From: Erythrobacteraceae bacterium CCH12-C2
GTDB taxonomy: Bacteria; Pseudomonadota; Alphaproteobacteria; Sphingomonadales; Sphingomonadaceae
Assembly: GCA_001556995.1 (NCBI GenBank)
Contig: LSKF01000004.1
Coordinates: 1 to 41,590 of the forward strand
Direction: 5' to 3'
DNA: 41,590 nt
In this document: in pieces, positions 25,611-34,927 of the stretch
Layout: the number at the start of each line of letters is the position of its first letter
Position numbering within the stretch: the first letter of the stretch is position 1
Program-made: the position numbers and the translations under genes
The notes under the pieces: model-generated
The model's input: the letters and a program-made list of their open reading frames with translations, nothing else
The model's database searches: none
Told to the model about the DNA's origin: nothing

Positions 25611-28600
25611 ATGAAGCAGAATCTTGTCGCATCAGGCTCGAGACTCGCCTTGATCGCAGGCGCCCTGGCTTTCGGGTGTCCGGTGTTCGCGCAGGACGCT
25701 GCCCCCCCGCCAGCCGACTCGACAGAGCCTGTGGCCGAAGAAGACAACGTGATCGTTGTATCTGGTGTGCGCCAGTCGATCGAAAGCGCGATCGAAGACA
25801 AGCGCAATGCGACCGAGATCAAGGATGTGATCAACGCCGAAGACATCGGCCAGCTCGCCAATGACAACATTTCCGAAGCGCTCCAGCGCATAACCGGCGT
25901 GCAGGTTAACCGCGGCAATGACGGCGAAGGCCGGCAGGTGCAGGTGCGCGGCCTGTCAGAGAACAATGTCACCATCAACGGCGCGATTGCCTCGGGCACA
26001 GGGGACGTGGATCTAAGCCAGGGCAACGACCGCAGCGTCAACTTTCAGGACTTGCCGGCCGAGCTGTTCGCCGGGGTTGAAATCCTCAAGGCGTTGACCG
26101 CTGACCAGATCGAAGGCTCGCTCGGCGGGACAATCAACCTCCAGACGCGCGCCCCGCTTAGCGGCAAACGCGACCTGATCTTCAATATGACTGGCACCGC
26201 CAAATTTGCCGAGGTCGGCGATCTCAGCCGTCAGGATGGCAACCTCTTCCTCCAGAAGAAATTCCTCGACACGCCGCTTGGTGATTTTGGGGTAATCTTG
26301 AACGTCGGTTACAAGGAAATCGCTAGTTACGCCTACGTCTATGGCGGTAACGAGGTCATCGATGCACCGGGGATATGGACCCGCAAGATCGGCAACATCG
26401 ATCCGCCCGCGAGCGCAGGCGCCAACCAATCGGCGGCCAATTACAACTTTTTCCAGCTCGCCACTGTACCGAATGCCACTGGCGGGGGAACCCGACCCAA
26501 CCCTTATCGCTATGCATTTGACGATCCCAATGGCGATGGCCTGAGTGATGCCAATGACGTTTATTACATTCCCGGCGCTTTCGGCGTGTCCGAGCGTGTG
26601 CGCGATGACACCCGCAAGTCGTTCAACGGCACGCTCCAGTGGAAGCCCGCGTCCAATCTCGACATTCGTTTCGATGCGGTGCTGACCGATCTCAACGAGA
26701 GCCTGACCGGCGCGAATATGAACATCGTCTCTAACATACCGCGGTCGGGGATTCTGGTTGGCGGCCCGGCTGCGACTTTCGAGCAGCTGGGGACGTCGGC
26801 CGGTTTTGGCGACGTCTATGTGTTGACCGGCGGGCGGCTGGCGTCTTTCACCACCCGCGTCGGCGCGGCGCCCTCAGTCAACGAGGTTTCCCGCGAATCG
26901 CAGCAATTCTCGGCCGAAGCGACATGGGATGTGACCCCCAACCTGTCGCTCTACGTGAAGGGCACGACCTCACGTGGGAAGGCAACGACTCTCGATTTCG
27001 GTCAGCTCAGCGCCAGCATTGAGCAACAGGGCGGCACTGCCCCGGTGTTCAACGCGCAGGACTTCTACAACATCGTCGACTACCAGCGCGGCAACAACAA
27101 AATCCCCAACGTCACCTTCTATGAAAACCCCTTTCCGTCGGCGGCCTTCGGGGTGAATTCCGTGGTGGCGGAAGACCAGCTGGTGGTGCTCAACCCCGGC
27201 GATCTCAGCTACAACCGCTATCGCTACCGGCAATTCCAGCGCAACGCCGCCGATACTGAGAACACGGACGACTCGCTGCGCTTCGACGCGACCTGGGAGA
27301 CCGATAACGGCTTCTTCCAGTCGTTTCAGGCAGGCTTTCGCTGGGCCGAGCGCGGCTTTGAGCGGGCGCGTTATGAAAACGCCAACGAAGGCGGCAGCAT
27401 CGCGGCCATCGATGGTCAGGGGCGCGATCCCGTGAAGCAGTCAACGTCTGGGCCATTCCACTCAATCCGGCCAACACCACCAATGTTGGCGCGGCGGCAA
27501 CCGCCACCTTCCTCAGCTCGTGTCTGACCACTGCGGGCAATCCCGACATCCTCAAGCGCTTTGGCGGCAATCTGTCGATGACCTTCGGTTCAACCGCCGG
27601 ATGCGACGTGGCGAGCGTCGCCGAATACTTCAACCTGTTCGACATCCGCGCCGTCAACCCGGCCTCAGGCTCCGGCTTCTACGAGGTCGAAGACGAACGC
27701 TTCAGTGTCACCGAGAAAACGCTTGCCGGTTATCTGCGGGCCAATTTCAGCACCGATCTTGGTGGTGTGTCGATATTCGGCAATGTTGGCCTGCGCTATG
27801 TCGAAACGGAAACCACTTCGTCGGGCTATCTGATCAATCCCGGCACGCCGGTAAGCTACAGCATCGTGACGTTCGACAACACCTACGAGGACTGGCTGCC
27901 AACCGCGAACCTCAATTTTGGACTGTCGGAGGAGATCGTCACCCGTCTCGCCTATTCACGCACGATCGGGCGTCCTGCACTGACCCAGATCTCGCCGGGG
28001 CTGGAGTTGACGCGCTCGGACGTCGATCCGAACTTCGCGGGCTTCGGGGTGGCGGGCAATCCGTTCCTCGATCCGGTACGGTCGGACAATTTCGATGCGT
28101 CGTTCGAATGGTATTACGACAAGGGCAGCTTCCTGTCGGTCGCAGCCTTTGCGAAGAACATCGACACCACGATCTTCCGCGATCCCATCCCCACATCGCG
28201 GGATATCAATGGTGAGGTATTTTCGGTCACCACCTTCGGCAACTTTGGCGGCACCAAGCTGAAGGGCATTGAGCTTGGCGCGGCCCATGCCTTCACCTAC
28301 CTGCCGGGCTTGCTGCGCTATTTGGGGGTGACGGGCAACTTCACCTACATCGATGAAAAAAGCGACCTGCGGGATCAGGAAGGCGATCCGATTGGACGCC
28401 GTGGCCTGTCGAACTACACTTGGAACGCCAGCGCCTATTACGACGATAAGAAGTTCAACCTGCGGCTGGCCTATAACTGGCGTTCGGAGTTTACCCGGCG
28501 CGAGGTCGTGCAGCTCGGTTTCGGTCGGCCCGAGGCCCTGCCGGAGATCGAGGCGGCACGCGGGCAGCTGGACCTTGCCGCGCGCTTCATCGTCAACCGC

Positions 28601-28735
28601 AACCTGCGCATCACTGCCGATGCGACCAACCTCACCAACACCGGAACCTTGCGCTATCTCAAGTACGAAAGGCTGGTGAACTACGTTTCGCTCGCCGGGC
28701 GCCGGTTCAATTTCGGCGTGCAGGTGAGCTTCTGA
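25611..28735 (+). pseudogene. TonB-dependent receptor, interrupted by a single frameshift
   Basis: The intact form (about 1041 residues) would be an outer-membrane receptor that imports oligosaccharides with TonB energy. The first part (25611-27527) has a signal peptide ending V-F-A-Q, a TonB box-like V-I-V-V-S-G, and the plug domain (I-T-G-V-Q-V-N-R-G, V-Q-V-R-G-L-S-E-N). The frame is lost near 27428-27431 in gatcccgtgaa: one extra C there would read D-P-R-E-A-V-N-V-W and join the barrel part that stays open to 28735 and ends in V-Q-V-S-F, a normal C-terminus. Nothing else is broken, so a sequencing error in the C run or a very recent mutation is likely. RBS GGGGAGAG precedes the ATG. Confidence 0.9.
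27425..27435 (+). other. Frameshift site in the TonB-dependent receptor gene
   Basis: The 5' frame (codons starting at positions divisible by 3) gives G-R-D-P-V-K-Q-S-T and stops at 27527. The other frame gives V-N-V-W-A-I-P-L-N-P-A-N-T-T and continues to the real end. The two join if a single base is added in the ccc run at 27429-27431. The barrel part downstream has its first ATG only at 27578, without a good ribosome binding site, so it is unlikely to be made separately. Confidence 0.85.
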
Positions 28736-30027
28736 TGGCGAGCCGGCCTTGGCGCGGGGCAGCGCTCGGTTGGGGGGCAGCGGCGATGCTCTCGCTGACG
28801 CTGGCCGCTCCTGCCGCAGCGCAAGCGGTCCCAAGCTGTGCGGCAGATCCGGAGGCGACCGCGCGGCAATACAACTACATTCTGGGCACCCAGGCCATCG
28901 GCGGCCCCTACCAGCATACCAAGGGCAATCGCCTGATCGAACAGGCCGAGAATGTCCGGGGCATGGGGTCCAACCTGCTCAAGATCTCGCTCGCGCAGGG
29001 GGCCGCGCCGAACTACGGTTCGGAAGGAGCCGCGCGCAAGGCCAAGTCCACGCTTGAATATGTGCAGGGCGCGCCCGCGGTGCAGCAGGCGCTGGATATG
29101 GACTTCACCTATTATCAGGCGTGGGTCCATTCCTTCACGGGAGCCAACTGGCGCGACGGGGTCGATATGACCGAGGCGCGGGCCTATTATGACGAGATGT
29201 ATGCCCTGACGGCGTGGCTGCTCGAGCGATATTCGGGCACCGGCAAGGTGTTCATGCTCGGCAACTGGGAAGGCGACTGGATGCTGCTCGGGCGTCAGGA
29301 CCGTGAGCTCGACCCGTCGCCCACGGCGGTCCAAGGGATGATCGCCTGGATGAAGATCCGCCAGCTGGCGGTCGACAATGCCCGGGCCGCAGTGGCCCAC
29401 AACGACGTGGCGGTCTACCACTACATCGAGGTCAACCTCGTCAAGAAAGCGATGGCGGGCCGCGCAAGCATCGCGCTTTCGGTGCTGCCCGAGGTTAATC
29501 CCGATCTGGTATCCTATTCGGCCTACGAGGCGATCAAGCAATCGCCTCAGCCAGACCTGATGTCGATCCGGCAGCCGTTGGAGCAGATCCTCGGCTACCT
29601 CGAAGCGCAGCTCCCGCCGAAGGAAGGCCTGCCGTTCAAGCGCCGCGTGTTCATCGGCGAATACGGCTACCACGCCGACAAGTCGAAGCCGCTGACCGTG
29701 AAGCAGCAATACATGAAGAGCCGCTTCGTGATGCAGAGTGCCGTCGCACTCGATCTGCCCTTCGCGCTGATCTGGCAGATGTACAACAACGAGTATGCCG
29801 AGAACGGCACCTCGAAGGAGATGTCGCTCATCGACGAGAGCGGTCGCAAGCGGGCGCTCTATGCGCTGCACCAGACCTATCTGGCCGAGATGCAGTCCTT
29901 CGTCGCGCAATCCTGCCGCGAGACCGGGGCGCTCCCCAGCCGGGATGCCTTCCGGGCGAGGGCGCTTGAGCAGCTGAAGGCATCAGGCTTCGAGAAAATG
30001 GACGCGCTTGCCAAGACTGGATCGTAA
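28735..30027 (+). CDS. Predicted secreted TIM-barrel-like protein, candidate glycoside hydrolase of clan A type
   Basis: The 430-residue protein has a signal peptide (1-30, ending A-A-A-Q). I cannot name its family. Strand-like segments alternate with helices, and two glutamates sit where clan GH-A enzymes keep their catalytic pair: E179 in L-G-N-W-E-G-D-W (after a predicted fourth strand) and E309 in V-F-I-G-E-Y-G-Y (seventh strand), with an aromatic I-W-Q-M-Y-N-N-E segment at 346-353 as on strand eight. The ATG shares bases with the receptor stop (TGATG), so the two are co-translated. Context makes it a surface or periplasmic glycan-active protein; hydrolase activity is inference. Confidence 0.75.
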   Translation: MASRPWRGAALGWGAAAMLSLTLAAPAAAQAVPSCAADPEATARQYNYILGTQAIGGPYQHTKGNRLIEQAENVRGMGSNLLKISLAQGAAPNYGSEGAARKAKSTLEYVQGAPAVQQALDMDFTYYQAWVHSFTGANWRDGVDMTEARAYYDEMYALTAWLLERYSGTGKVFMLGNWEGDWMLLGRQDRELDPSPTAVQGMIAWMKIRQLAVDNARAAVAHNDVAVYHYIEVNLVKKAMAGRASIALSVLPEVNPDLVSYSAYEAIKQSPQPDLMSIRQPLEQILGYLEAQLPPKEGLPFKRRVFIGEYGYHADKSKPLTVKQQYMKSRFVMQSAVALDLPFALIWQMYNNEYAENGTSKEMSLIDESGRKRALYALHQTYLAEMQSFVAQSCRETGALPSRDAFRARALEQLKASGFEKMDALAKTGS

Positions 30028-30035
30028 TGGGCTGG

Positions 30036-30953
30036 CTAGTCGGCCTCCGACGCAAGATAGCCTAACTCGCTCAGGAAAGCGTCCATCGCCGCCAGTGTCT
30101 TGCCGTAGTAGAGCTTAGAACGCGTGCGGCTGAAGAAGGCGTGGGGCTGGCCTTCGTAGAGCACCAGCCGACACGCCGACCCCGCCGCGCGAACCTTGTC
30201 GCAATAGGCTTGTCCGGTCGCCACCGGGACCAGCGCATCGCGGGTGCCGAGCATGATGATGGTCGGAGCATGGCCGCGCTGGATGTTGTGGAGCGGCGAG
30301 AACGCCTTCCAGTAGCCGGACACCAGGCCATAGCCGAACCCGTCCGGTCCATTGTCGACCACCGGATTAAACAGCACCAGCGCTGCAGGGCGATAGGACA
30401 CGCTCGGATCGTCGGCCGGATCCTCGAACCCGTTGCTGGACATGAGCGCAGCAGCAAGCTGCCCACCCGCCGATCCGCCCCCCGCGGCGATGCGGGTTCG
30501 GTCGATCCCGAGAGTCGCGGCATGGGCGCGCACATAGCGCATCGCCGAGATGGCGTCGGCCAAGGCCGTGCGGGGATCAGTACCGTCGACCTGACCGATG
30601 CGATAATCAGCGGAAATGGCAACCATGCCCTTGCCGGCAAGATGACGCGCTTGGTCATAGAACCGCAGCGCGTCACCCTCGACCCAGCCGCCGCCGTGGA
30701 AGAAAATGATCGCGGGCCGTGGCCCGGGAAAATCCGCCGCATCTGGGGCAAAGACATGGAGGAACAACGCGCGGCGCGCTGTTGCCTTGTAGCTGATCAG
30801 CCGCGGTTCCTGGGCGGCATCCGCATCCGAAGGAGGTGCCGCCGTCACAGGCAATTGCGCTGGGATACCTGCAGCCAGCGCATGAGACCCTGCACCCCCG
30901 AACAGCCCGGGCAATGCTGCCAGCAGTACGACAGAATGCTTCCAAGATACCAT
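30036..30953 (-). CDS. Secreted alpha/beta-hydrolase, HSL/BD-FAE-like esterase
   Basis: The 305-residue protein has a signal peptide (about 1-28, ending A-L-A-A) and the HSL-type features: oxyanion motif F-F-H-G-G-G-W, nucleophile in G-G-G-S-A-G-G, acid D in G-T-R-D-A-L-V-P and base H in G-Q-P-H-A-F-F. Such enzymes often remove acetyl or feruloyl groups from polysaccharides. It is convergent with the TIM-barrel gene (8-base gap) and is probably the last member of the glycan locus, with its own transcription. The ATG at 30953 follows a GGGAG; the open extension to 31091 has no signal-peptide logic and is rejected. Confidence 0.88.
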   Translation of the reverse strand: MVSWKHSVVLLAALPGLFGGAGSHALAAGIPAQLPVTAAPPSDADAAQEPRLISYKATARRALFLHVFAPDAADFPGPRPAIIFFHGGGWVEGDALRFYDQARHLAGKGMVAISADYRIGQVDGTDPRTALADAISAMRYVRAHAATLGIDRTRIAAGGGSAGGQLAAALMSSNGFEDPADDPSVSYRPAALVLFNPVVDNGPDGFGYGLVSGYWKAFSPLHNIQRGHAPTIIMLGTRDALVPVATGQAYCDKVRAAGSACRLVLYEGQPHAFFSRTRSKLYYGKTLAAMDAFLSELGYLASEAD

Positions 30954-31299
30954 CGCGCCAGTCTCCCGTTCCTGACAGCCCGCCCGCAATGCTATGCAAC
31001 GGTGCAGCACGCTCGGCAACGCGGCATGTTTCAGCGCTGCGCGCCGCGCGGCTCCCGTGGAAGCGGCCCGAGAACATCGCTGGACCGACAAATGGCAATC
31101 GCGAACTGTTCACGAACACTGCCGATTAGAGCATGATCCGCGCGCGGCGGGAGCCCGGTGCATGATCCTGCCCTGGCCTGCTGGAGCTTCGTTGAGAAGA
31201 CACCCGCGGCCCATGCCACGCGCAGAAAAGCACATAACTGCGCCACCTTCGCCGCGCCGTCTGCCCGAAGGGCAAATCTCGATTTCAGGAGAGACTGTT
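30954..31299. other. Intergenic stretch without a supported gene
   Basis: These 346 bases lie between the esterase start and the 3' end of the tRNA-Leu gene. Short open frames exist on both strands, but none has a plausible start, known motif or support from context. The right part should hold the 3' flank of the tRNA transcript, and the left part the esterase promoter. I see no strong hairpin with a T-run and no copy of the shared 16-mer operator. Confidence 0.6.
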
Positions 31300-31386
31300 T
31301 GGTGCGGTCGAGAAGACTCGAACTTCCACGGGCTTTCGCCCACAACGACCTCAACGTTGCGCGTCTACCAGTTCCGCCACGACCGC
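31300..31386 (-). tRNA. tRNA-Leu (anticodon GAG)
   Basis: The 87-base gene reads GCGGTCG at its 5' end and CGACCGC-A-CCA at its 3' end on the minus strand, so the acceptor stem is perfect and the CCA is encoded. The D-arm contains T-G-G-C-G-G-A-A-C-T-G-G-T-A-G-A-C-G-C, the anticodon stem is CAACG/CGTTG with loop TTGAGGT (anticodon GAG, codon CUC), the long variable arm TGGGC-GAAA-GCCCG is that of a class II tRNA, and the T-loop is TTCGAGT. All features fit tRNA-Leu. Confidence 0.96.
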
Positions 31387-31505
31387 ACTCGGGTAAATCG
31401 GGTCAGCCAGACTGGCGTTCCCGCGGTAGGACGGCGCCCCTAGCAAGGGCCTTTGCCCCGTGCAAGCTCTTTGACGAGGGATTGCTTGGCTGACCCTCAG
31501 GGGAC

Positions 31506-32537
31506 CTAATTCGGTGCCCAGCCGAGGTCGGCCACTGCTGCACCGCGTGGGATGTTCGCGATCGCCTGGGTCACAGTGACGGTCTCCCCCGGGGCCAACG
31601 TGCGCTTAGCGGGCACCACCACCCAATCGCCGACCTTGCGCTCGCGCGCGTCGCTGAAGACCACCAGCAAGTTGGGGACGTTCAATGTCTCCCGGGCGCG
31701 ATTGGTGATGGTTCCGCGCACCCGGAAAATGCTCTCGCCATTGCTGAGCGTCTCGCGGCGCTGCTCCGACTTGGGAAAATCGAGTTCAAGCCCCGGTTGG
31801 CCAATCCCAAAAGTCGGGCGACTGATCGGCACCCAATCCGGCAGGCCATAATAGTTCACCGCAGCCACGGTGCCCGTCGCCAAAACGGCAAAGATGGCGG
31901 CGGCGATTGTCCACATCTTCAGAGTGTTGCGGCGCTTGGTGAAGGGGGCCCGATACTCGAACTGTGACGCGCCTTCGTCGGCTTCCTCGTCGGCGCTGTC
32001 GAATGCCGGAACGGGTCGAGGCGGTTCGGCAAAGTCAGGTTCCCCCAGGGGGGCGGGCGGATCAACCCGGGCAATCGGCGGTGCGTCTTCGGTGGCAGCG
32101 CGCCCGGCAAGGCCCCGGCGCAAGGCGCGCACGGCGATCGAGGCGTCCGGACTGGTATCATTCACGCCGCCGGAATTGCTGGTCAGTGGTGTCGGCGCGT
32201 CCGAAGCGGTGACTTGCTCGGCGGGAGGAGGCGAGGGTGGCGCAGGCGGAGGGGCGGGCACAGGCGCGGATTGCGCTGCATAAGCCGCAGTGCCCTCGCG
32301 TGCACGCTCCGTTTTGGGTGCGGTTTCAGGCACCGGCCTCGGCTCGGGCATGGCCCGGCTTTCCAACGATGGCGGGTCAGGCGTTTGCATTGGAGCCGGC
32401 GAAACCAGATCAAGGATCGGGGGATCCTGGAACCAGCTATGCTTGCACTTGGCGCAGCGCACAGTCCGGCCCTCGCTGCCGATGGCAGCATCGGGCACCG
32501 CATACCGGGTACCGCAGGCTGGGCAGGCGATAATCAT
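31506..32537 (-). CDS. MJ0042-type zinc-ribbon membrane protein with DUF3426-like C-terminus
   Basis: The 343-residue protein starts with a zinc ribbon (A-C-P-A-C-G-T-R-Y and R-C-A-K-C-K-H-S-W, so two CxxC pairs within the first 35 residues). A long Pro/Ala-rich linker (about 45-200) leads to one membrane helix (about 210-232) and an extracytoplasmic domain with I-F-R-V-R-G-T-I-T-N and V-P-N-L-L-V-V-F-S-D, as in DUF3426 proteins. The ATG at 32537 places the ribbon at the N-terminus. It is divergent from ftsE; this neighbour order recurs in alphaproteobacteria as far as I know. A role near the division or envelope machinery is possible but unproven. Confidence 0.85.
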   Translation of the reverse strand: MIIACPACGTRYAVPDAAIGSEGRTVRCAKCKHSWFQDPPILDLVSPAPMQTPDPPSLESRAMPEPRPVPETAPKTERAREGTAAYAAQSAPVPAPPPAPPSPPPAEQVTASDAPTPLTSNSGGVNDTSPDASIAVRALRRGLAGRAATEDAPPIARVDPPAPLGEPDFAEPPRPVPAFDSADEEADEGASQFEYRAPFTKRRNTLKMWTIAAAIFAVLATGTVAAVNYYGLPDWVPISRPTFGIGQPGLELDFPKSEQRRETLSNGESIFRVRGTITNRARETLNVPNLLVVFSDARERKVGDWVVVPAKRTLAPGETVTVTQAIANIPRGAAVADLGWAPN

Positions 32538-32703
32538 GTCGTATTTGGCAATAGGCTTCGCCAACTTCGGCACAAGAGCATGTGCGGTGATCGGTACGAT
32601 TTCCTCGCTGTTTTCCACATTGTGGGCGCGATAATGCGGTGATTGCGGGGCATCTGGCGATGTGCATCTTTCCCCGCGTGCCTGCCGCTGATAGGTGCGC
32701 GCG

Positions 32704-33441
32704 ATGAATGATCGCGCGTCCGGGCAAGTGAAATTCGACAATGTCGGGCTGCGCTATGGCACCGATCCCGAGGTTTTGAGCAATCTGAGCTTTACGCTCT
32801 TCCCCGGTAGTTTCTATTTTCTCACTGGTGCGAGCGGCGCGGGCAAGACCAGCTTGCTCAAGCTGCTTTATCTTGCGCAGCGCCCGTCACGCGGGGCGAT
32901 CCGGATGTTTGGGCAGGATCTCATCACCATGCCGCGCGAACGCTTGCCCGACTTGCGGCGACAGCTTGGCGTGGTGTTCCAGAATTTCCGACTGGTGCCG
33001 CATCTCACGGCCTTCGACAATGTCGCCCTGCCGCTGCGATTGGCAGGGACGGATGAAAAGCGGGTGGTGAAATCGGTCACGGACATGCTCGAATGGGTCG
33101 GCCTTTCGCATCGTGCCGAAGCCATCCCGGCGCGGATGTCGGGCGGGGAGCAGCAGCGCGTGGCGATTGCCCGGGCGGTGATTACCCGACCGCGGCTGCT
33201 GATTGCCGATGAGCCGACCGGCAACGTCGATCCCGAAATGGCGCTGAAGCTGCTCCGCCTGTTCGAGGCGCTCAATCACCGTGTGGGGACAACGGTGGTG
33301 GTGGCGACCCATGACGTGCATCTGCTGCAGAAAGTGCCGGATTCGCTGATCATGCGGCTGCACAAGGGGCAATTGTCCGATCCCACCGGGGCGCTCCGTT
33401 ATCCGCCGCGCCCGGCGGGGACGTCAGGAGGAGAGGCGTGA
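32704..33441 (+). CDS. ftsE: Cell division ATP-binding protein FtsE
   Basis: FtsE is the ABC ATPase that, with FtsX, controls septal peptidoglycan hydrolases. The 245-residue protein has Walker A G-A-S-G-A-G-K-T-S (about 39-47), Q-loop V-F-Q-N-F-R-L-V, signature M-S-G-G-E-Q-Q-R-V-A, Walker B L-L-I-A-D-E-P-T-G-N-V-D and the H-loop A-T-H-D. P-T-G-N-V-D and F-Q-N-F-R are typical of FtsE rather than other ABC proteins. The ATG at 32704 follows AGG at 8 bases; a GTG three codons upstream is possible. Its stop overlaps the ftsX start (GTGA). Confidence 0.95.
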   Translation: MNDRASGQVKFDNVGLRYGTDPEVLSNLSFTLFPGSFYFLTGASGAGKTSLLKLLYLAQRPSRGAIRMFGQDLITMPRERLPDLRRQLGVVFQNFRLVPHLTAFDNVALPLRLAGTDEKRVVKSVTDMLEWVGLSHRAEAIPARMSGGEQQRVAIARAVITRPRLLIADEPTGNVDPEMALKLLRLFEALNHRVGTTVVVATHDVHLLQKVPDSLIMRLHKGQLSDPTGALRYPPRPAGTSGGEA

Positions 33442-34385
33442 ACGGGCCGTCCCCCATCCCCGAGCCGCCCGCGGTCGCCCCGGCGGTCGCCCCCGACAAG
33501 GCGCGACGCCGCAAGGCACCGCCCGCCATGCTGCCCTCGGCGCGTTTTCTGGGGCCAATGCCGTGGGTGATCGCGATCCTGATCGCGCTGGTGGTGATCG
33601 CGAGCGCGGGCGGGCTGGCGCTGCGCAATCTGGCAAACAGCGCCGAGGCAGACCTGTCTGCCGCCGTGACGGTACAGGTAATCGAGCCCAATGCCGACCT
33701 GCGCGCGGCGCGCGGACAGGCGGCGGTCAAGGTGCTGACCGGGATCGACGGGGTGCAGACGGTGCGATTGCTGCCCGAGGCGGAGCTTGTCGCACTGCTC
33801 GAACCTTGGCTTGGCGCCGCGATCGCGAGCGGCGATGTGCCCATCCCTGTGCTGATCGATGTGGAACTGACGGGGCGCGCCAGCCCTCAGGATGTCGACC
33901 GGATAGAGGAAGCGCTGGCCAAGACCGTGCCTGGCGTCCGGGTCGATGCGCAAAGCGATTGGCTGCGTCCGGTCTACGATGCGCTCGCCGCGCTGCAATG
34001 GCTGGCGCTTGGCCTGATTGCGTTGGTGGTTTTGGCGACGGTTGCGGCGGTCGGGCTGGCGGCGCGCAGTGCCTTTGCGGCGGCGCGCGACACGGTCGAG
34101 ATCATTCACCTGCTCGGCGCAACCGATCGTCAGATCACTGGGGTGTTCCTGCGCACGGTGCTGCGCGAATCGGCGTTCGGCGCGCTGGTCGGGACCGCGA
34201 TCGGTGCCGGAGCGATTGGGCTGCTCGGCCGGCAATTTGCCGCGCTCGACAGCGGCATGACCAGCGGCGGCGGGCTGGTGCTCCTTGATTGGCTAGCGAT
34301 CGCCGCGATTCCGCTCGCCGGGGTGCTGCTGGCGCTCGTAACCGCGCGCATCACCATTGCGCTTGCCCTTAAGGACATGCTCTAG
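33438..34385 (+). CDS. ftsX: Cell division protein FtsX
   Basis: FtsX is the membrane partner of FtsE. The 315-residue protein has a Pro/Ala-rich cytoplasmic start, a first membrane helix (about 42-62), a periplasmic loop (about 63-180), and three further helices (about 190-212, 240-262, 285-305), with the conserved cytoplasmic E-I-I-H-L-L-G-A-T-D motif between helices 2 and 3. It starts with GTG overlapping the ftsE stop, and a GGAGGAGAGG lies just upstream. It ends 8 bases before the YdcF-like gene. Confidence 0.93.
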   Translation: MNGPSPIPEPPAVAPAVAPDKARRRKAPPAMLPSARFLGPMPWVIAILIALVVIASAGGLALRNLANSAEADLSAAVTVQVIEPNADLRAARGQAAVKVLTGIDGVQTVRLLPEAELVALLEPWLGAAIASGDVPIPVLIDVELTGRASPQDVDRIEEALAKTVPGVRVDAQSDWLRPVYDALAALQWLALGLIALVVLATVAAVGLAARSAFAAARDTVEIIHLLGATDRQITGVFLRTVLRESAFGALVGTAIGAGAIGLLGRQFAALDSGMTSGGGLVLLDWLAIAAIPLAGVLLALVTARITIALALKDML

Positions 34386-34393
34386 GGGCGGTC

Positions 34394-34927
34394 ATGATCC
34401 GGCGTTTGCTTTCTGTGTTGTTTCTGCTGTGGGCAGGCGGCTTTCTGTGGTTCGCGGTTGCTTTGCCGCGTCCGGCTGAGGGGACCGAAACCACCGATGC
34501 CGTGATCGTGCCAACGGGCGGCGCGGGCCGGATCGCGCGCGGCCTTGCGGTGCTGGATGAAGGGCTCGCTGAAAAGATGCTGGTGAGCGGGGTCGATTCC
34601 GAGGTGAAGCCGGCCGAATTCGCTGCCGAATTCGGCGTGTCGGCGCGGCAGATGGAATGCTGCATCACCCTGGGCTTTGCCGCGGTCGACACCCGCTCCA
34701 ACGCCGCCGAAACCGCCAAGTGGGTGGCGCAGAACGAAATCCGATCGCTGCGGCTTGTCACCACCGACTGGCACATGCGCCGCGCCGCGAGCGAGCTGGA
34801 CCGGACCTTGCCCGATTACGTCACCGTGATCCGCGACGCGGTGCCATCGCAACCTGACCTCGGCACATTGTTTCTGGAATACCACAAGCTGATCGCAAGT
34901 CGGGCTGCGGGGCTGATCGAGCCTTGA
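34394..34927 (+). CDS. YdcF-like (DUF218) membrane-associated protein
   Basis: YdcF/DUF218 proteins have a Rossmann-like fold; some members act in envelope polysaccharide metabolism, but most are uncharacterised. The 177-residue protein has an N-terminal membrane helix (about 5-24) and the motifs D-A-V-I-V-P-T-G-G (about 36-44), L-V-S-G-V-D (about 67), A-V-D-T-R-S-N-A-A-E-T-A (about 98-109) and V-T-T-D-W-H-M-R-R-A (about 123-132). All are expected of the family. It is the third gene of the ftsEX transcript and its stop overlaps the plsC start. Confidence 0.88.
   Translation: MIRRLLSVLFLLWAGGFLWFAVALPRPAEGTETTDAVIVPTGGAGRIARGLAVLDEGLAEKMLVSGVDSEVKPAEFAAEFGVSARQMECCITLGFAAVDTRSNAAETAKWVAQNEIRSLRLVTTDWHMRRAASELDRTLPDYVTVIRDAVPSQPDLGTLFLEYHKLIASRAAGLIEP

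Noticed and set aside
27578..28735. Independent gene for the receptor barrel part
   Set aside because: Sequence upstream of this ATG continues the receptor in the same frame (V-N-V-W-A-I-P-L-N-P), so it is the second half of a frameshifted gene.
31031..31354. Minus-strand frame overlapping the tRNA-Leu gene
   Set aside because: It runs through the tRNA and shows no family features.
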